Part shown: positions 49,139 through 60,186 of the stretch, piece after piece | Layout: every line of letters begins with the position of its first letter | Numbering within the stretch: the first letter of the stretch is position 1 | From: Chiridota heheva | Lineage: Eukaryota > Echinodermata > Holothuroidea > Apodida > Chiridotidae | DNA: 64,000 nt | Direction of reading: 5' to 3' | Assembly (NCBI GenBank): GCA_020152595.1 | Contig: JAIGNY010004303.1 | Location: 107,501 to 171,500 of the forward strand | Translations under genes and position numbers: made by a program | Notes under the pieces: model-generated | Databases searched by the model: none | What the model saw: only the letters and a program-made list of their open reading frames with translations | Told to the model about the DNA's origin: nothing

Positions 49139-51229
49139 TTGTCCGTTGTCAAGGGTATCAGTGAACCTTTGTGACTTGAAACGTACTTTACTAAATCTTA
49201 GCATATTAGAAATGCTCAAATTTGCGGTAAAACTATATTTTAAAGAGTTTTTGTTAGTCAGTACGATTAATTTGCAGAAAACTGTGCCCCTCCCTGTCCC
49301 GTCACACGTGTCTATGAGAATTAGACATCAAATTCATTCACGGTAAAAGGTTTGGTAAACTCGATATACTGTAGGCCTACATAATACAATGAAGTTTATT
49401 CTACTTACTGTTGTAACAGTGTGCAGAAAATCACTTTTCCTACTTAAAAAAATCTTCTCCATGGATAAAATATCCAAAACAAATTACTTCAAGTAGTCAA
49501 CTGTGGAAGGAAGGGGGGAAATAGAAAGAGCAATAAAAACTAACGTCTGTCTGTTAATTACATTTCTTCTGTTCTGATCTGTTTTGTTTACTCACGCTTC
49601 CATGAAGTTCCAATGCTACTTAACGATGTTACGTAATAGAATATGCGTGCGGACTTTATACGCGCATTTCTGCTCTGCACATGCAGTGTTGATATTTTCG
49701 AAGTAATCAGTGTAAAAGTTGTATGCAACATCATCTGCGTTATTTAGCGCTTCTACCACTTTTGTAGAGGTATTGCACGCTGCGTTGAAAGCGCACGATA
49801 TAAGCACTATATGCGGCGCATATCAGACCTAAGATACACACGTACTTCAAACGACATGGATTGTTTAGTCAGCAACTTATGGCCGATGATTGGACAGGAA
49901 AAATAAACAGTGCGTGGGGAAAAGCTTGTAGGTATTTTTGCATGTGTCGCCATACGCACTGAATACCACTATTTGGCGGGAAAGAGAGAAGCGCATTCCG
50001 CAAAGCGCAGAATGTTTTGTAACTAGTTCATGACTTGTGATTGGATAATTACTTACAGATTGAGTATTTAAAAATCCCTTTTACTAGTGTCCTATTGTGG
50101 GTATGCACCGCGGCTTGACTCACAAATGGGCATTAACGAAAAAAAGTGTGATAAGTACAAAGCGCGTAATTTTTCATTTCCAGACAAGAAAAACACGCTT
50201 TCAAGGCTACTTTATAAGCGTTCCTACGTAAGCTGAACAAACTAACAGAATAAGTACTTAACATGACTTTATCGAAATCAAGATGTTGAGTGCGCCTCTT
50301 GAGCTTATTCATCACGCAGCGGTCTTTTAACCGGTTTGCGCGAGGAGTTTCAAGTATGCGGTACGCGTATGGACCTTTTGAGTGTGACCTTATTTACGCT
50401 AAGAACCTGCTCCTGAAGTAAGGGGAGGAGGGAGAGAAGCGAAAAGTTTGCGGAAGTAGAATCAAACATGTGTGTATATCTGGAAACGTACTTATTGTTT
50501 CGTTTCTAATCCCTGACTCGTGAGTGGATGACTACTTAAGCAGTGCGCGGTGCATTTTCTACCTTACGCGCTGTGAAAGAAAGACATTAATCAGTGCATG
50601 TAGAAATCAGTGCAACACTCTTATAATACCATTTTTAATTATAATTTCATCTTTTATGGTAAATGACTTGACATTTTCATCTTGATCAATTGTGGTGACG
50701 TCATCAAGGAATCACTAAGATTCTTCAGAACCAAATACAAAATTTGACTGTAGTATATTCGATCACAATGGGCTGTTGGGCCGTCTAATTGAAAATAGGT
50801 TACGTTATCTATGTAGGATTTGTCTTCAGCTTGTATATAACTTTCTCTATCATCATCAGTGCCGTAGCCACTGGAAACGTGTATGTGACGGTGTGGAATG
50901 GTGGAAAGGAGGGTGAATCAGTGAGATTTGGACGCGAAGATGTGGACCAATTGCGATTTTGACAAAGAGCATGTTGAGGGAGGGAGGTAATAACCTCGGT
51001 AACATACAAAGAAATGCATTTTATATTGAATCTATCTTTAATTCCAATAAGCTGTAATAGTCCGGCAGATTATAGCAAAATCTTAAATAGCAAAATATGA
51101 AATTCGGCTTATTGGTAGAACTTGACGTGCTGAATATTTCTGGATATAGGGCCAACTCGATTTTTTCCAAGATGGCGGCCAAATTGGAAATGGCCGCCAT
51201 GTCAGCTAATAATTACTGTGTGTAACTGA
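49139..51229 (+). repeat. Kilobase tandem repeat, chimeric terminal unit F plus shared flank
   Basis: The left half (to about 49,945) is almost identical to D and E, including the 310-bp deletion. The right half switches to the unit-B subtype (GATCACAATGGGCTGTTGG, CACTGGAAACGTGTATGTGACG). The tail from TAGTCCGGCAGATTATAGC (51,058) to GGCCGCCATGTCAGCTAAT (near 51,210) matches the tail after unit B. The abrupt switch suggests recombination or gene conversion between subtypes. Confidence 0.88.
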
Positions 51230-51916
51230 TGAAATACTCTTCATTAGATTTATCTCCATTTGTTCAAAAAGAAATTACAGAAGGTTAGAAACAAAAAAAA
51301 ACTTACGTAAGAAAACAGAGGCTGTGTCCCATTTGTACGTCACAAGTGTAACGCACAAATTTTCGTATCAAAATTCTTTAAAAAGCTGTAAAATGGCAAA
51401 TATTTGACCGATTTTGATGAAAGTTTTTGCCTTCACATTATATAGTGTATTTCAAATAATTTCAGCCAAAGTTACTTTGACCTATCCATATTCCTTTAAA
51501 GAATCTCTGTTCATAAATTGATGCCGACTTATTTTAGGCTTTTATCCTCTATTTTTATTTTATGATAATTCTATGTCTTTTATCCATTCTGTGCCTGTTA
51601 CACATGTAACCGTAGCAGAGAATGGATCCTCCCGGACCATTCTTTGGCTGTCACATACGTTACCATACCTCAGGATGGCCCATTCAACAGTTAGCAAAGA
51701 ATAATGTAAAATAAGTTGTTGCATAATGATTGTGTACAAAAGATGCTTTAAAGAAATTAATAGTAATTCAGAAAGCATGACTGAAACAAGTGTGATATTT
51801 CGAATAGCAAAATCAAACAGTATATAGCAGTAAACATACTAGAATGTCTTTATACATTCTAACTTGTATACATACTGTAATAACGTTTGATATGGTGAAA
51901 AACCAAACCAAAAGAC
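51230..51916. other. Spacer between array 2 and element 2
   Basis: No gene is recognised. It ends with ACA (51,917-51,919), the possible target duplication of the element that follows. Confidence 0.4.
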
Positions 51917-51959
51917 ACATAGTCTGGTTGCAAATGGCCAAAAAATGACAAGTGCTAAA

Positions 51960-52650
51960 CATTTTGGGTACAAGTCGGGAAATGATTTTAATTAATAGTT
52001 TAGGTGTATAAGAGTCTAAAAAAACCTGTTTCCACCAAAAAAAATTATTGAGGTGGCCGCCATTTCTAATTTCAAAATGGCCGCCAAATAGAGCATATTT
52101 TATAGAAATATGAGTATTTTGGCATGTTTTAGGTTAGGTTCACATTGAATAACTGGTAGAAATGTTGATCTTATATAGAATAAAAAGTCTTAACAAGAAT
52201 ATATATGTTCAGCAGTTGGCAGCCATCTTGAAATTCAAAATGGCCGCCATTTTCCAGATAATTTAAACAGAACATATTTTCACAGTAACTTTTAAGTTTA
52301 AAGATGATGATAGATAATAGTTCATTCACAGCTGTTACGAAATAAAATATAGAGCGTGTATCATTCAGAATTTTTTTGGAAACCTCGTCATCTTTGTTTT
52401 CAAAATGGCCCCCAAAGGTTTGTTTCTACTTCGAACTTTAGACAAAACATCAAAAAGTTGTTCCATTCAGTATATCTTGAACTTCTCAGTATATTGAAAG
52501 AAAATTAAGGTGGGTGTATGTAAATTTGATTCAAAGTAAAATAAAACCTGGTGATTTAATTATTCGGATAAATTTGATGTTGGTGGCCATTTTTAGTTCC
52601 AAAATGGCGGAATGGCGGCCATATTTGATTTTGAAATGGATAGCTTTCAT
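51960..52650. promoter_or_regulatory. Left subterminal arm with repeated ATGGCGGCC motifs
   Basis: At least five ATGGCGGCC or GGCCGCCAT motifs, often as converging pairs around TTCAAAATGG, occur here (near 52,053, 52,078, 52,220, 52,242 and 52,604-52,620). The right arm (58,400-58,620) has the inverted equivalents. Repeated subterminal motifs usually bind the transposase. The core also resembles the YY1 site (AANATGGCGGC), so host-factor binding is another possibility. Confidence 0.5.
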
Positions 52651-52780
52651 AAATTATTTCCCAAACACCATTGCTGGAAGCTGACTTCAACTGTTCAACT
52701 TGAGATTATTTAAAGGAAAACATAGCTTGCTACGATATGAAAACAAAACTCATACAAGGTATATTTGAGAAATGACTGCA

Positions 52781-55700
52781 TCATAGTATATTAAAAGGCA
52801 AAGATTGTGGATTTCGGCAGTACTCTGTGCATGAACATCCTCGAGTGCAGGGAACTTTCATGGAAGTACACTTGCATCTGCGTGTTGCACACCGCAAACC
52901 CTGGAGAGGACAACTGCATGCTATAAGTTCTGGCCACGTTTCTAGCATTGAGTCCACTGTGAGAAGGCGCGGTTTCAGGATTCCATCTGTACTAAGAAAC
53001 CAGCCGCTCTCCTCTGGAGATGGTAGTGATGGATTTTGTTCAAGAGCCATCTTCCATACACATGTCTGGTAATGGGCTCTTCTAATGTGCAAATGTAGAG
53101 CATCTGCAGTAGGTGGTAGTGTCTCAACATTTTTTTTCACCTTGTGAAAAAATGCACTTCTGATTTCTTGTATTTTACTTGATTCAGTAGATGGATCATA
53201 CAATTTGCAAACAAATGCTTCCGCATCAGACATAGCCTTTTTATCAGGAACTTGAGCTTCACCTAACAGCTCAAGCAGTTGTGGGTGCTTTACAAATTCC
53301 TTCCACGCCGATTTTTTGCCTATTCCAGCAAATTGGCTTGTTGTGTCACTGCCTGTAAGGGCATGAAATGCAAGCAATGATGCTCTTGCCTTGTCATCAA
53401 TTTGGATATGATGAACAGGAATGAAAGATTGTTTTTGCTGTCCCCCTTGCATCCACACTTGTTGACATAGGTTGGGCATATGATATACAAGAAGCACCAA
53501 CACATCAGTATCACGGCATACAATATTAAGTAGTTGAAATCCTGAGTTCTTTGCATCTTGAGCATGAAGTAGGATACGCGTGTCAGCCTCCTCGTGGTTT
53601 GATCGCAGATTTGACACATCTCTGCCAGACGAAGACCATGCCTCATCTGAGTTTGAGAAACCACCGCCAAGAACCAGCTCCTTGTTAGGATCTTCACAGG
53701 GATGATTTATCATTTGTGTGCAGAGAAAGTTTGCTAGACTTTCTTTGTTTTTCCCTAGTGTAATGAATCTTTCCCAGCTGCCAATTTTCTGATCTCTGCT
53801 GGATACTCTGGTTTCTATCCCCTTGTTTTTTCCACTTGCACGCTTGTTTCGTGTACCACCTTTAATGGAGTTGTCAGATATTGATCAAAAACAATGTCCA
53901 CCCTGTTGCATGTCTCAGAAAAATGTTTGTAAATTGACTTTTGAAAGTTGTCACACCATTCACCAAAGGTTTTGCTCCTATATGATTGCCAAGAGACTGA
54001 ATTACTGCCATAGCATCCACAATAGTACATGTAGGACTGTTGCTGACTGGTGGTAGATTCTGTGCTTTACCTTGATCTAGAATTTTGCCTAAATCTGATT
54101 TACTTGATGGATATCTCAGCTTTTCATCAACAGTTGCTATTGATAAAGGCACAGGTGAGAGCTCACGTTCCAGCAACCCATCTATATCAACTTCACGTCC
54201 AGCATCTAATGCAACAATCACTTGACGTAAAAGATTGATGCGTGCCTTGGTAGTGGTTGTTTTTACTTTATCCACATTTACAGTATGACTGTACATTGTA
54301 CCAAACGTGTTAAGTTTCTGTCTTTTGATTTTATCATGGAACTTTGTTGTCTTTTTGATGAGTCTGTCATTCACAAAGTCGTGTATTAACTTCTTTCCTG
54401 TTTTCTCTGCTTTCACAAAGTCATTCTTCACATCAGTACTAGCAACATCTCCTGTGGTGATTGATATCAGGTCTGACGAATCATTGGAAAATACATCAAA
54501 GCGTTCAAATTCTTGAACAAGTTTTGTGATATTTTTCTGATCTCTTTCCATTCGCTTAGGTCCCAGATCTTTATGTTGCAAATCCGTCTCACTCGTCACA
54601 TGATACATTTTCTTTGTATCTTCGGCGAGCTGAGCCCGTTCATTGTATGTAAGACACCAACGTTCTCGTGCTGAATCTGTGCGGGTAATGCCAACTAAAC
54701 CACCGGCAACTTTGCCCCGTTTGTTGATATGCTCAAGTGCTTGGTCATCAGGGATTTGATTGAATCTTTGTGAAGTTTCTTTAGTACCGAAGTCACCATC
54801 TGCAAAGCTTTGGTAAACCTCTGGTGCTGTCTCCTGTAGCATCTTCATATCTGCTAGAAAAATTATACCCCACCTGGTGTAATTAACATGGTCAAAGAGA
54901 GCAAACCAGGGTAACATTTCAGCTAGCGACGAAAGGTACAGCGCCCAGTCTCCATCTCGAAGAGCACGGGTAAATCTCAGAAGAATAGTAACAAGATGCA
55001 TATACTTCCTCAAAAATTGGAATGTTGTTAGGTCCTTGTGGTCAGCATCAAATTCATCAAGAAGTGTTAATATGGGTACAATATCTTCAATGAATAATGC
55101 CAGTGTCGATTCTATCTGCTCATCATCATCTTTGACAAACCCTTCAATAATCTTCCCTGCTGTTTCTCTCAACTTGCTTCCTAACTCCTTCTCATTCTCT
55201 TGTGCCCAAACAATAAACTTTGGCCAAAGAATTGTCCAAAGTGCTTCAAGTGTAAGTTTATGTGCACGTATAACTTTGTTCCACACCTTTCCTTTGAGAA
55301 TATTCTCTGCTGTGTTTTCTCCAAATACTCCACTTTCTACCCATATATCATTGAGACCAGCTCCTTGCATGAACTGACCAATCACTTTTGAAAAATTCAT
55401 CTGTGTGTGGAAGCCTCCTAACATGATAACAAAATCTTTGCAATCTTCCAACTTCTCCCATTGAAGCATTTTAGCTTTGTTGTAGAGTGCTTCATCAAAG
55501 GTAATTACTGTGTATGTTGCATTTAGCTTCTTTGTCATTGCTTGACAATTTTTCATCACTGTCCAAATCGTGTCATAATCATGAGCAGGAGCATTGATTA
55601 TTGGAAAAGGCCCAACTTCAGTTTGTGGCAAATCATTCTTTGACACTTTCTGGTTGAATCCACTCCAGGCAGGTACTTGTTGGTTTTCCTGATTTTCTTG

Positions 55701-57490
55701 TCGCAAAAGAATCCATGTCATGTCCATGCAGAATGCTTTGGCTATCATTTCCTTGTCTGGGTCGTACCAAGTGAGCTGTACATCTTTCGGCATCACTGGT
55801 TCTAGTTTGCTGCAAGCATGTTTGAGTTTTGAAGCTCACTCATTTCTGATGGAAGACTTGTTTTGGATCTGTTGGATCTTAGCTTAACATTTATTTCTCT
55901 TTTTGGCTCATTTGGTGCTTTTTTTGCGAAGAGCCACATATTGTGTTGCATGAAAAGTGTCCATACCACTGAGTGTTTCTTCATTGATATCGATATTGTC
56001 GTCTGCATAACGGACATATCCACAATTTTCCCAAGTGGTAAAATTACGTGGTATCATCACTTTTCCATGGTCATTGTAACGCTGAAGAGCATCATCGGCA
56101 ATGGCTTTGTCAATCTGAATAACATGCTCATAGCTGATAGAATGACCTGCTGCATGGAGAAGTTTTATGAGCCCTTTTGACCTCGTGGCCTGGTGAATAG
56201 TAACGCCAAGACCAATATGCTTTGGTGTTAGTTTCTGCCCTCCAGAAGCAAGAAAATGATGTCTTGACAAATACTGAGAATTTTCGTTCTAAGAGCATTC
56301 TCATTTTGACTCTCATTTTCAACATCAAATACATCTTCATTGCAGAGAAGACGAATAAGAAAGTAAAGATTATCTGGCACTACCATCTGCGCATGTTCCT
56401 CATCAATTCCTCCAACGAAGTCATGACTAGCTGTAGCTTCAATGTCCCGACGTAGTTTTACAGCCACTTTAAAAATCCCGCTTAAAATATCAGTGTCGTC
56501 ATTTTCTACTTGGTTACTCATAGAAGCCTCACAAATATCTATTCCTTGCACCTCTGTCATATCTTCTACAAATTTTTCCATAGCCATATCTTGAGCCACA
56601 GAAGGACATACTAGCTGCGGATCTGTAGTACACAAGGGTTGAACAAAAATCACATTATCACCAAGATACCTCTGTATTTTCTCCTTGAACCTATTACTTC
56701 TGTAAACCCCTGAAACCATTGCAAAATCTGTGAGAAGCATATTAGAATATTGTTCCCAAATGCTTGTTAATGTATAAATGTGTCCTTCAGCAACACCTTT
56801 TTCAAGATCAGCCATTACATTTTCAAAGCAAATTGTTTCTGGAATGTTATCTTGGTTTTCTTTAAGCTTACTGTACTTCTTCAAAAAACATGTATAACAT
56901 TTCAAATGATACTTGGCCTCTGCAGCTATAAGATCATGTACTCCAGCTAATCTGTGTCTCATTACGCTATCAAACTGAGCGAGGGTCAGGACTTTTTCTG
57001 ATGTTGGGAAAGTCTGAACTTGACGTAAATGAGAGTAAGGTATATCATCCTGGCAGTACATGCACTTGTTCCAGTCTACCGAAGGCAGCGATGATCTTCT
57101 CGATCTTGATGAATTTTTCAGATTAGTTTCATCTTCCAGGGGAGTTGACTCTCTAGATGAAATGGTAATATTTCGCTGACCTTTGCTTTTGAGACGATTT
57201 ATGTGAGCTTGGTTTGTAAATACGCTATAGCAGGGTCTATGCCAAAGAACATTTTTGTCAGTTTCCCGTAGGTTGACTATTTTCAAACGGTCTAGTGCGT
57301 CTATAAACTTAGTGTCATTGTATTTCTCTCTTTCCAGGGCACTTTCAATTACTCGGGCAATTCCTTCTGGTGTAGCCGACGACAAAAGATGTTTTTTCTT
57401 AGGGAACCTAACCTCTTGACACAAGATGCAATTTCCCCACTCAATTTCAGACTCTGTCACTCTTTTTCTGATTAAAGCTGCAGACTCCAT
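52781..57490 (-). CDS. Academ-like transposon protein: zinc modules, central domain, FEN1/XPG-like nuclease, CXC cluster
   Basis: This is one gene of about 1,570 codons, with all modules collinear across five frame breaks. The chosen ATG (57,490) gives MESAALIRKRV and is followed at residue ~20 by CILC, then WHRPCYSVF (~83), CMYCQDD (~143) and KYHLKCYTCF (~190), two zinc-binding modules. The middle contains GGQKLTPKHIGLGVTIHQ and VITFDEALYNKAKML...FVIMLGGFHTQM, where a transposase RNase H-like core may sit. A FEN1-like PIN nuclease follows: TIVDAMAVIQSL (~1158), VDIVFDQYL, HEEADTR (~1300), CRDTDVLVLL (~1327), then GSDTTSQFAGIGKKSAW (~1383), the helix-hairpin-helix. The end is CSC...RCKC...GCSCTEYCRN (~1530), a tesmin-like CXC DNA-binding cluster. 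Frame changes lie near 56,245, 55,920, 55,820, 53,980 and 53,815, each at or beside a homopolymer; no in-frame stop lies within the correct frames. It is either intact and mis-sequenced or very recently broken. It presumably mobilises its own element. Confidence 0.8.
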
Positions 57491-57571
57491 CTTGATAATC
57501 TTGGAGGGAAACTTAAAAGATGTTTTACTCCCTTTGTAAGAAACCAAACTGATGTATTTTGTCAAATGTAG

Positions 57572-57579
57572 GATATATA
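57572..57579 (-). promoter_or_regulatory. Candidate TATA box of element 2 gene
   Basis: ATATATAT on the minus strand lies about 85 bases before the chosen ATG. The frame is open upstream to another ATG at 57,613, but that start would lie ahead of this box and lacks family support. Confidence 0.3.
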
Positions 57580-57613
57580 TGCAATCATAAGATTTAACAA
57601 GGCACTGGTCCAT

Positions 57614-58765
57614 GGGTTAAACCAATACAAAATTGAGTGGTATTAAAAGGATTTTGAAAAGCTCATTAGAACAAAAATTAAAAGGAGGACAGGGATACAA
57701 ATTTCAGACAAATACAAGTTGTTATTGCCCAGTCGTACCTCTATCTATAACATACACTCAGTCCTTCCCCTCCATGAAGCCTTTGTTAAAGTAAGATACT
57801 AACCAAATGTCAGGTATTTTGAAAACATGTTCAAACAAACGGCCATGTACAATTTCTAAGGTGTATACTCATTGCTAGAAGTTTGCTAGTAAATCTAACA
57901 TTGTCAGATTGAATTGAATTGTAGTTAGGTCTCGGATTATTATCTTAAGGTAACGTCAGGCATGCATTTGATGGTAATTTCCTACTTAATGCAAATTTAT
58001 ATGAATACAATTATATTCTTAAGTATTTTACATTTGTCGTAGAACTGATATATGTAGGTACAACAGTAACACTGAACATGATGTTTTACCTTGTTAGCGG
58101 ATAATTTCGATCTGAACATACATAGCACATATTTTCTATATTCATTTGACATGTTTAATAAACCTAGCCTTGCACCTATCTTTAAAAATGCAGATATCTT
58201 ACCTCTATTTTGCATTAATCTTGAGAGCACATGCGTGTGACATATATTACTGCAGCAGTGCTAAAATTTCTGTCACATGGTTGCCAGATGCATCTGATAT
58301 AAAACTATCAAAATGTTGCAAACTTAGGAGTTAATCAAATTGTTTGCAAAATTGTTCAGTTAGAAGTAAAATTTAAAAATATATTATTTTTGACAATTTA
58401 TTATAGCGGCCATTTTGATTTTCTTAATCGCCATTTTGTTTTTAGCTGATTGCCATTTTTAGATAAATGAGAAACATCTAAAATTGTCTTATAAAGTCAT
58501 CTACCATAAAAAAAGCTAACATAATACCTACAATAGTCCTGTATCTAACATAAAAGTTGAGATAATTTATATATACTATGTTCAATAAGGCGACCATTTT
58601 GAAATTCAAAATGGCGGCCAAAAAAAGAAAAGAAAAATTGGAAACAGGTATTTTTGTTATCTCCTATACCTATTTTATCTATATGGACCTGTTTCCAGCT
58701 TGTACCCAAAATGTTTAGCAAATCGATTTAGAAGCATCTTTTTTTTGCTATTTGCAACCAGACTA
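57614..58765. promoter_or_regulatory. Element 2 upstream region and right subterminal arm
   Basis: The part nearest the gene is AT-rich with no recognised sites. From about 58,400 to 58,765 it mirrors the left arm: GCGGCCATTTTGATTTTC, AATCGCCATTTTG, GCGACCATTTTGAAATTC, AAAATGGCGGCC, then TTGTACCCAAAATGTTTAGC and the terminus ATTTGCAACCAGACTA. Confidence 0.6.
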
Positions 58766-59227
58766 ACAACAAATGTGTGATATATTACGTCAACAGCAAA
58801 CTACAAATAGATATCCATTAACCAAATGAAGGCTCACAAGGAGCACAACAAGCCAAAAATTACTGTTCAACTGTGAGCCATGATAATAAGAATAATAAAA
58901 AAAAAGGAATGAGAAGAAAATTATAAGGAATGCTGTTAGTAAAACAACATAAGTAAACAATCCGAAGACAGTAATAAACTTGAATTAAAGAAATAGCTCG
59001 AGCTTTTAACCTCTTATATTCTTTTTGTTTTTGTTGATGATATAAATTTCAGTGCGAAGATTTCAGCACACGTTACGCATAGGCTAGGCTAGCCTAGCGT
59101 CGCAAGTTACTATAGCTACCGCTATTGAAATTTTGACCACATTCTGGTTCCCTATCAATAAAAAAAATATCGTCTGCATGTACCGTACACGTTCTGTACT
59201 GCCGGCCATGTCATGCCATATGTATGC

Positions 59228-59480
59228 AGTGGCGGATCTAGGATTAAAAAAGGGGGGTGGCCAGGGTTTTGGGTTTTGATTTTTTCTTTAAAAATGAAGC
59301 TTCTATCCTACTATGGATTATAAATCCCTGATAGGTGTGTGAAGGGAAGGGGGTGCACTTCAAATTTTTGACTAAAATGCTGCACAGATTGCCGGAATTT
59401 TCACTTTCCAGACCATGCAAATTGCATCTAAATCCTGATGACAGGCATAAGTAGGAGGAGGGGGGAGGTGCCTTTGCCCC
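59228..59480 (+). mobile_element. hAT-like non-autonomous element fragment
   Basis: CAGTGGCGGATCTAGG near 59,228, followed by a purine-rich, G-run-containing stretch, matches the terminus common to many hAT-type non-autonomous elements. No inverted partner is found nearby, so it is a fragment. Confidence 0.4.
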
Positions 59481-59589
59481 CATCCCTTCACAACCTATGC
59501 CTTCTGCATTTTACATTTATTTCAATATCCAGGCCTTAATCTTGATATTCCACCACTTGTATGGTGGTACCGGTGCTTTCACCGAAGAC

Positions 59590-60186
59590 CCAGAATCTGA
59601 GCCAACCTATAACTTACCACTTAGTCTGGTTATCTGACAAAAACAAACCGTGTATATGCATCCTACATGTAGTTAAGCCTAATGGCGCTTCCATCTTCTT
59701 AGCCGAATCCAAGGCCATTCTCCTAAAAGGCTCCCATCCTACCTGCCCACATTGCCATAATTCTCTCTCTGTCCACCACATCACTCTTACCTGTCCTTAT
59801 CTGAAATGCTCCAGAGGGACCAGTAACACAGCCAACATCCTCTCTGATCTCTTGAATAAGAACTCCCCCTCTCAATTCCTTAACTTCCTGCACAACATCA
59901 AACTCTTCAACAATATATAGTGCGGCAGTGCCCTCTTACCTACCACCTTCTTTTGGCCTGGCCACGCTGTGGGCTAATCTTATCGTTGTTGTACTCACTA
60001 AGGTCATCCTCTGGCCCTCTCAACGTCCTCCTACCCCTTTGGTCTTTGCAACTCGCTTCACCTTCTCTCCCCTTTTCTCTAACCTCACTGCACCCATCAA
60101 TGCACCCATTTTGTCAACCATTCTCATCTAACCTCAGTTGGCGCATATGACTTTGACTGTTAAGGTGCCGTTAAACAAACAAATAA
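59590..60186 (+). mobile_element. LINE 3' end, second copy of the RNase H LINE, internally deleted
   Basis: VVKPNGASIFLAESKAILL resembles the RNase H glutamate region (compare AEAKAILLALN near 5263). It is joined directly to a CPHCHNSLSVHHITLTCPYLK zinc knuckle, so several hundred bases of RNase H are missing. The 3' end GGTGCCGTTAAACAAACAAA (60,162-60,181) is the tail seen at 6128 and 23.7 kb. It is inactive. Confidence 0.72.

Larger units (their letters stand above)
51920..58765 (-). mobile_element. Academ-like DNA transposon, 6.85 kb, near-complete (element 2)
   Basis: TAGTCTGGTTGCAAAT at 51,920-51,935 is exactly inverted at 58,750-58,765. Further in, CTAAACATTTTGGGTACAAG, CCTGTTTCCA and GGCCGCCATTT/AAATGGCGGCC blocks are also shared in inverted order, so the subterminal inverted repeats extend for several hundred bases. 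ACA directly flanks both ends (51,917-51,919; 58,766-58,768); reading TA as the duplication and GTCTGG as the terminus is also possible. One large minus-strand gene fills the middle. A transposon with 3-4-bp duplications and an XPG/FEN-type nuclease domain fits the Academ superfamily as I remember it. No second copy with identical ends is in the window. Confidence 0.78.

Noticed and set aside
52781-57490. A host XPG/FEN1-type repair gene
   Set aside because: The nuclease domain is fused to zinc and CXC modules in a gene lying between inverted termini, and a diverged relative occurs in the same window.
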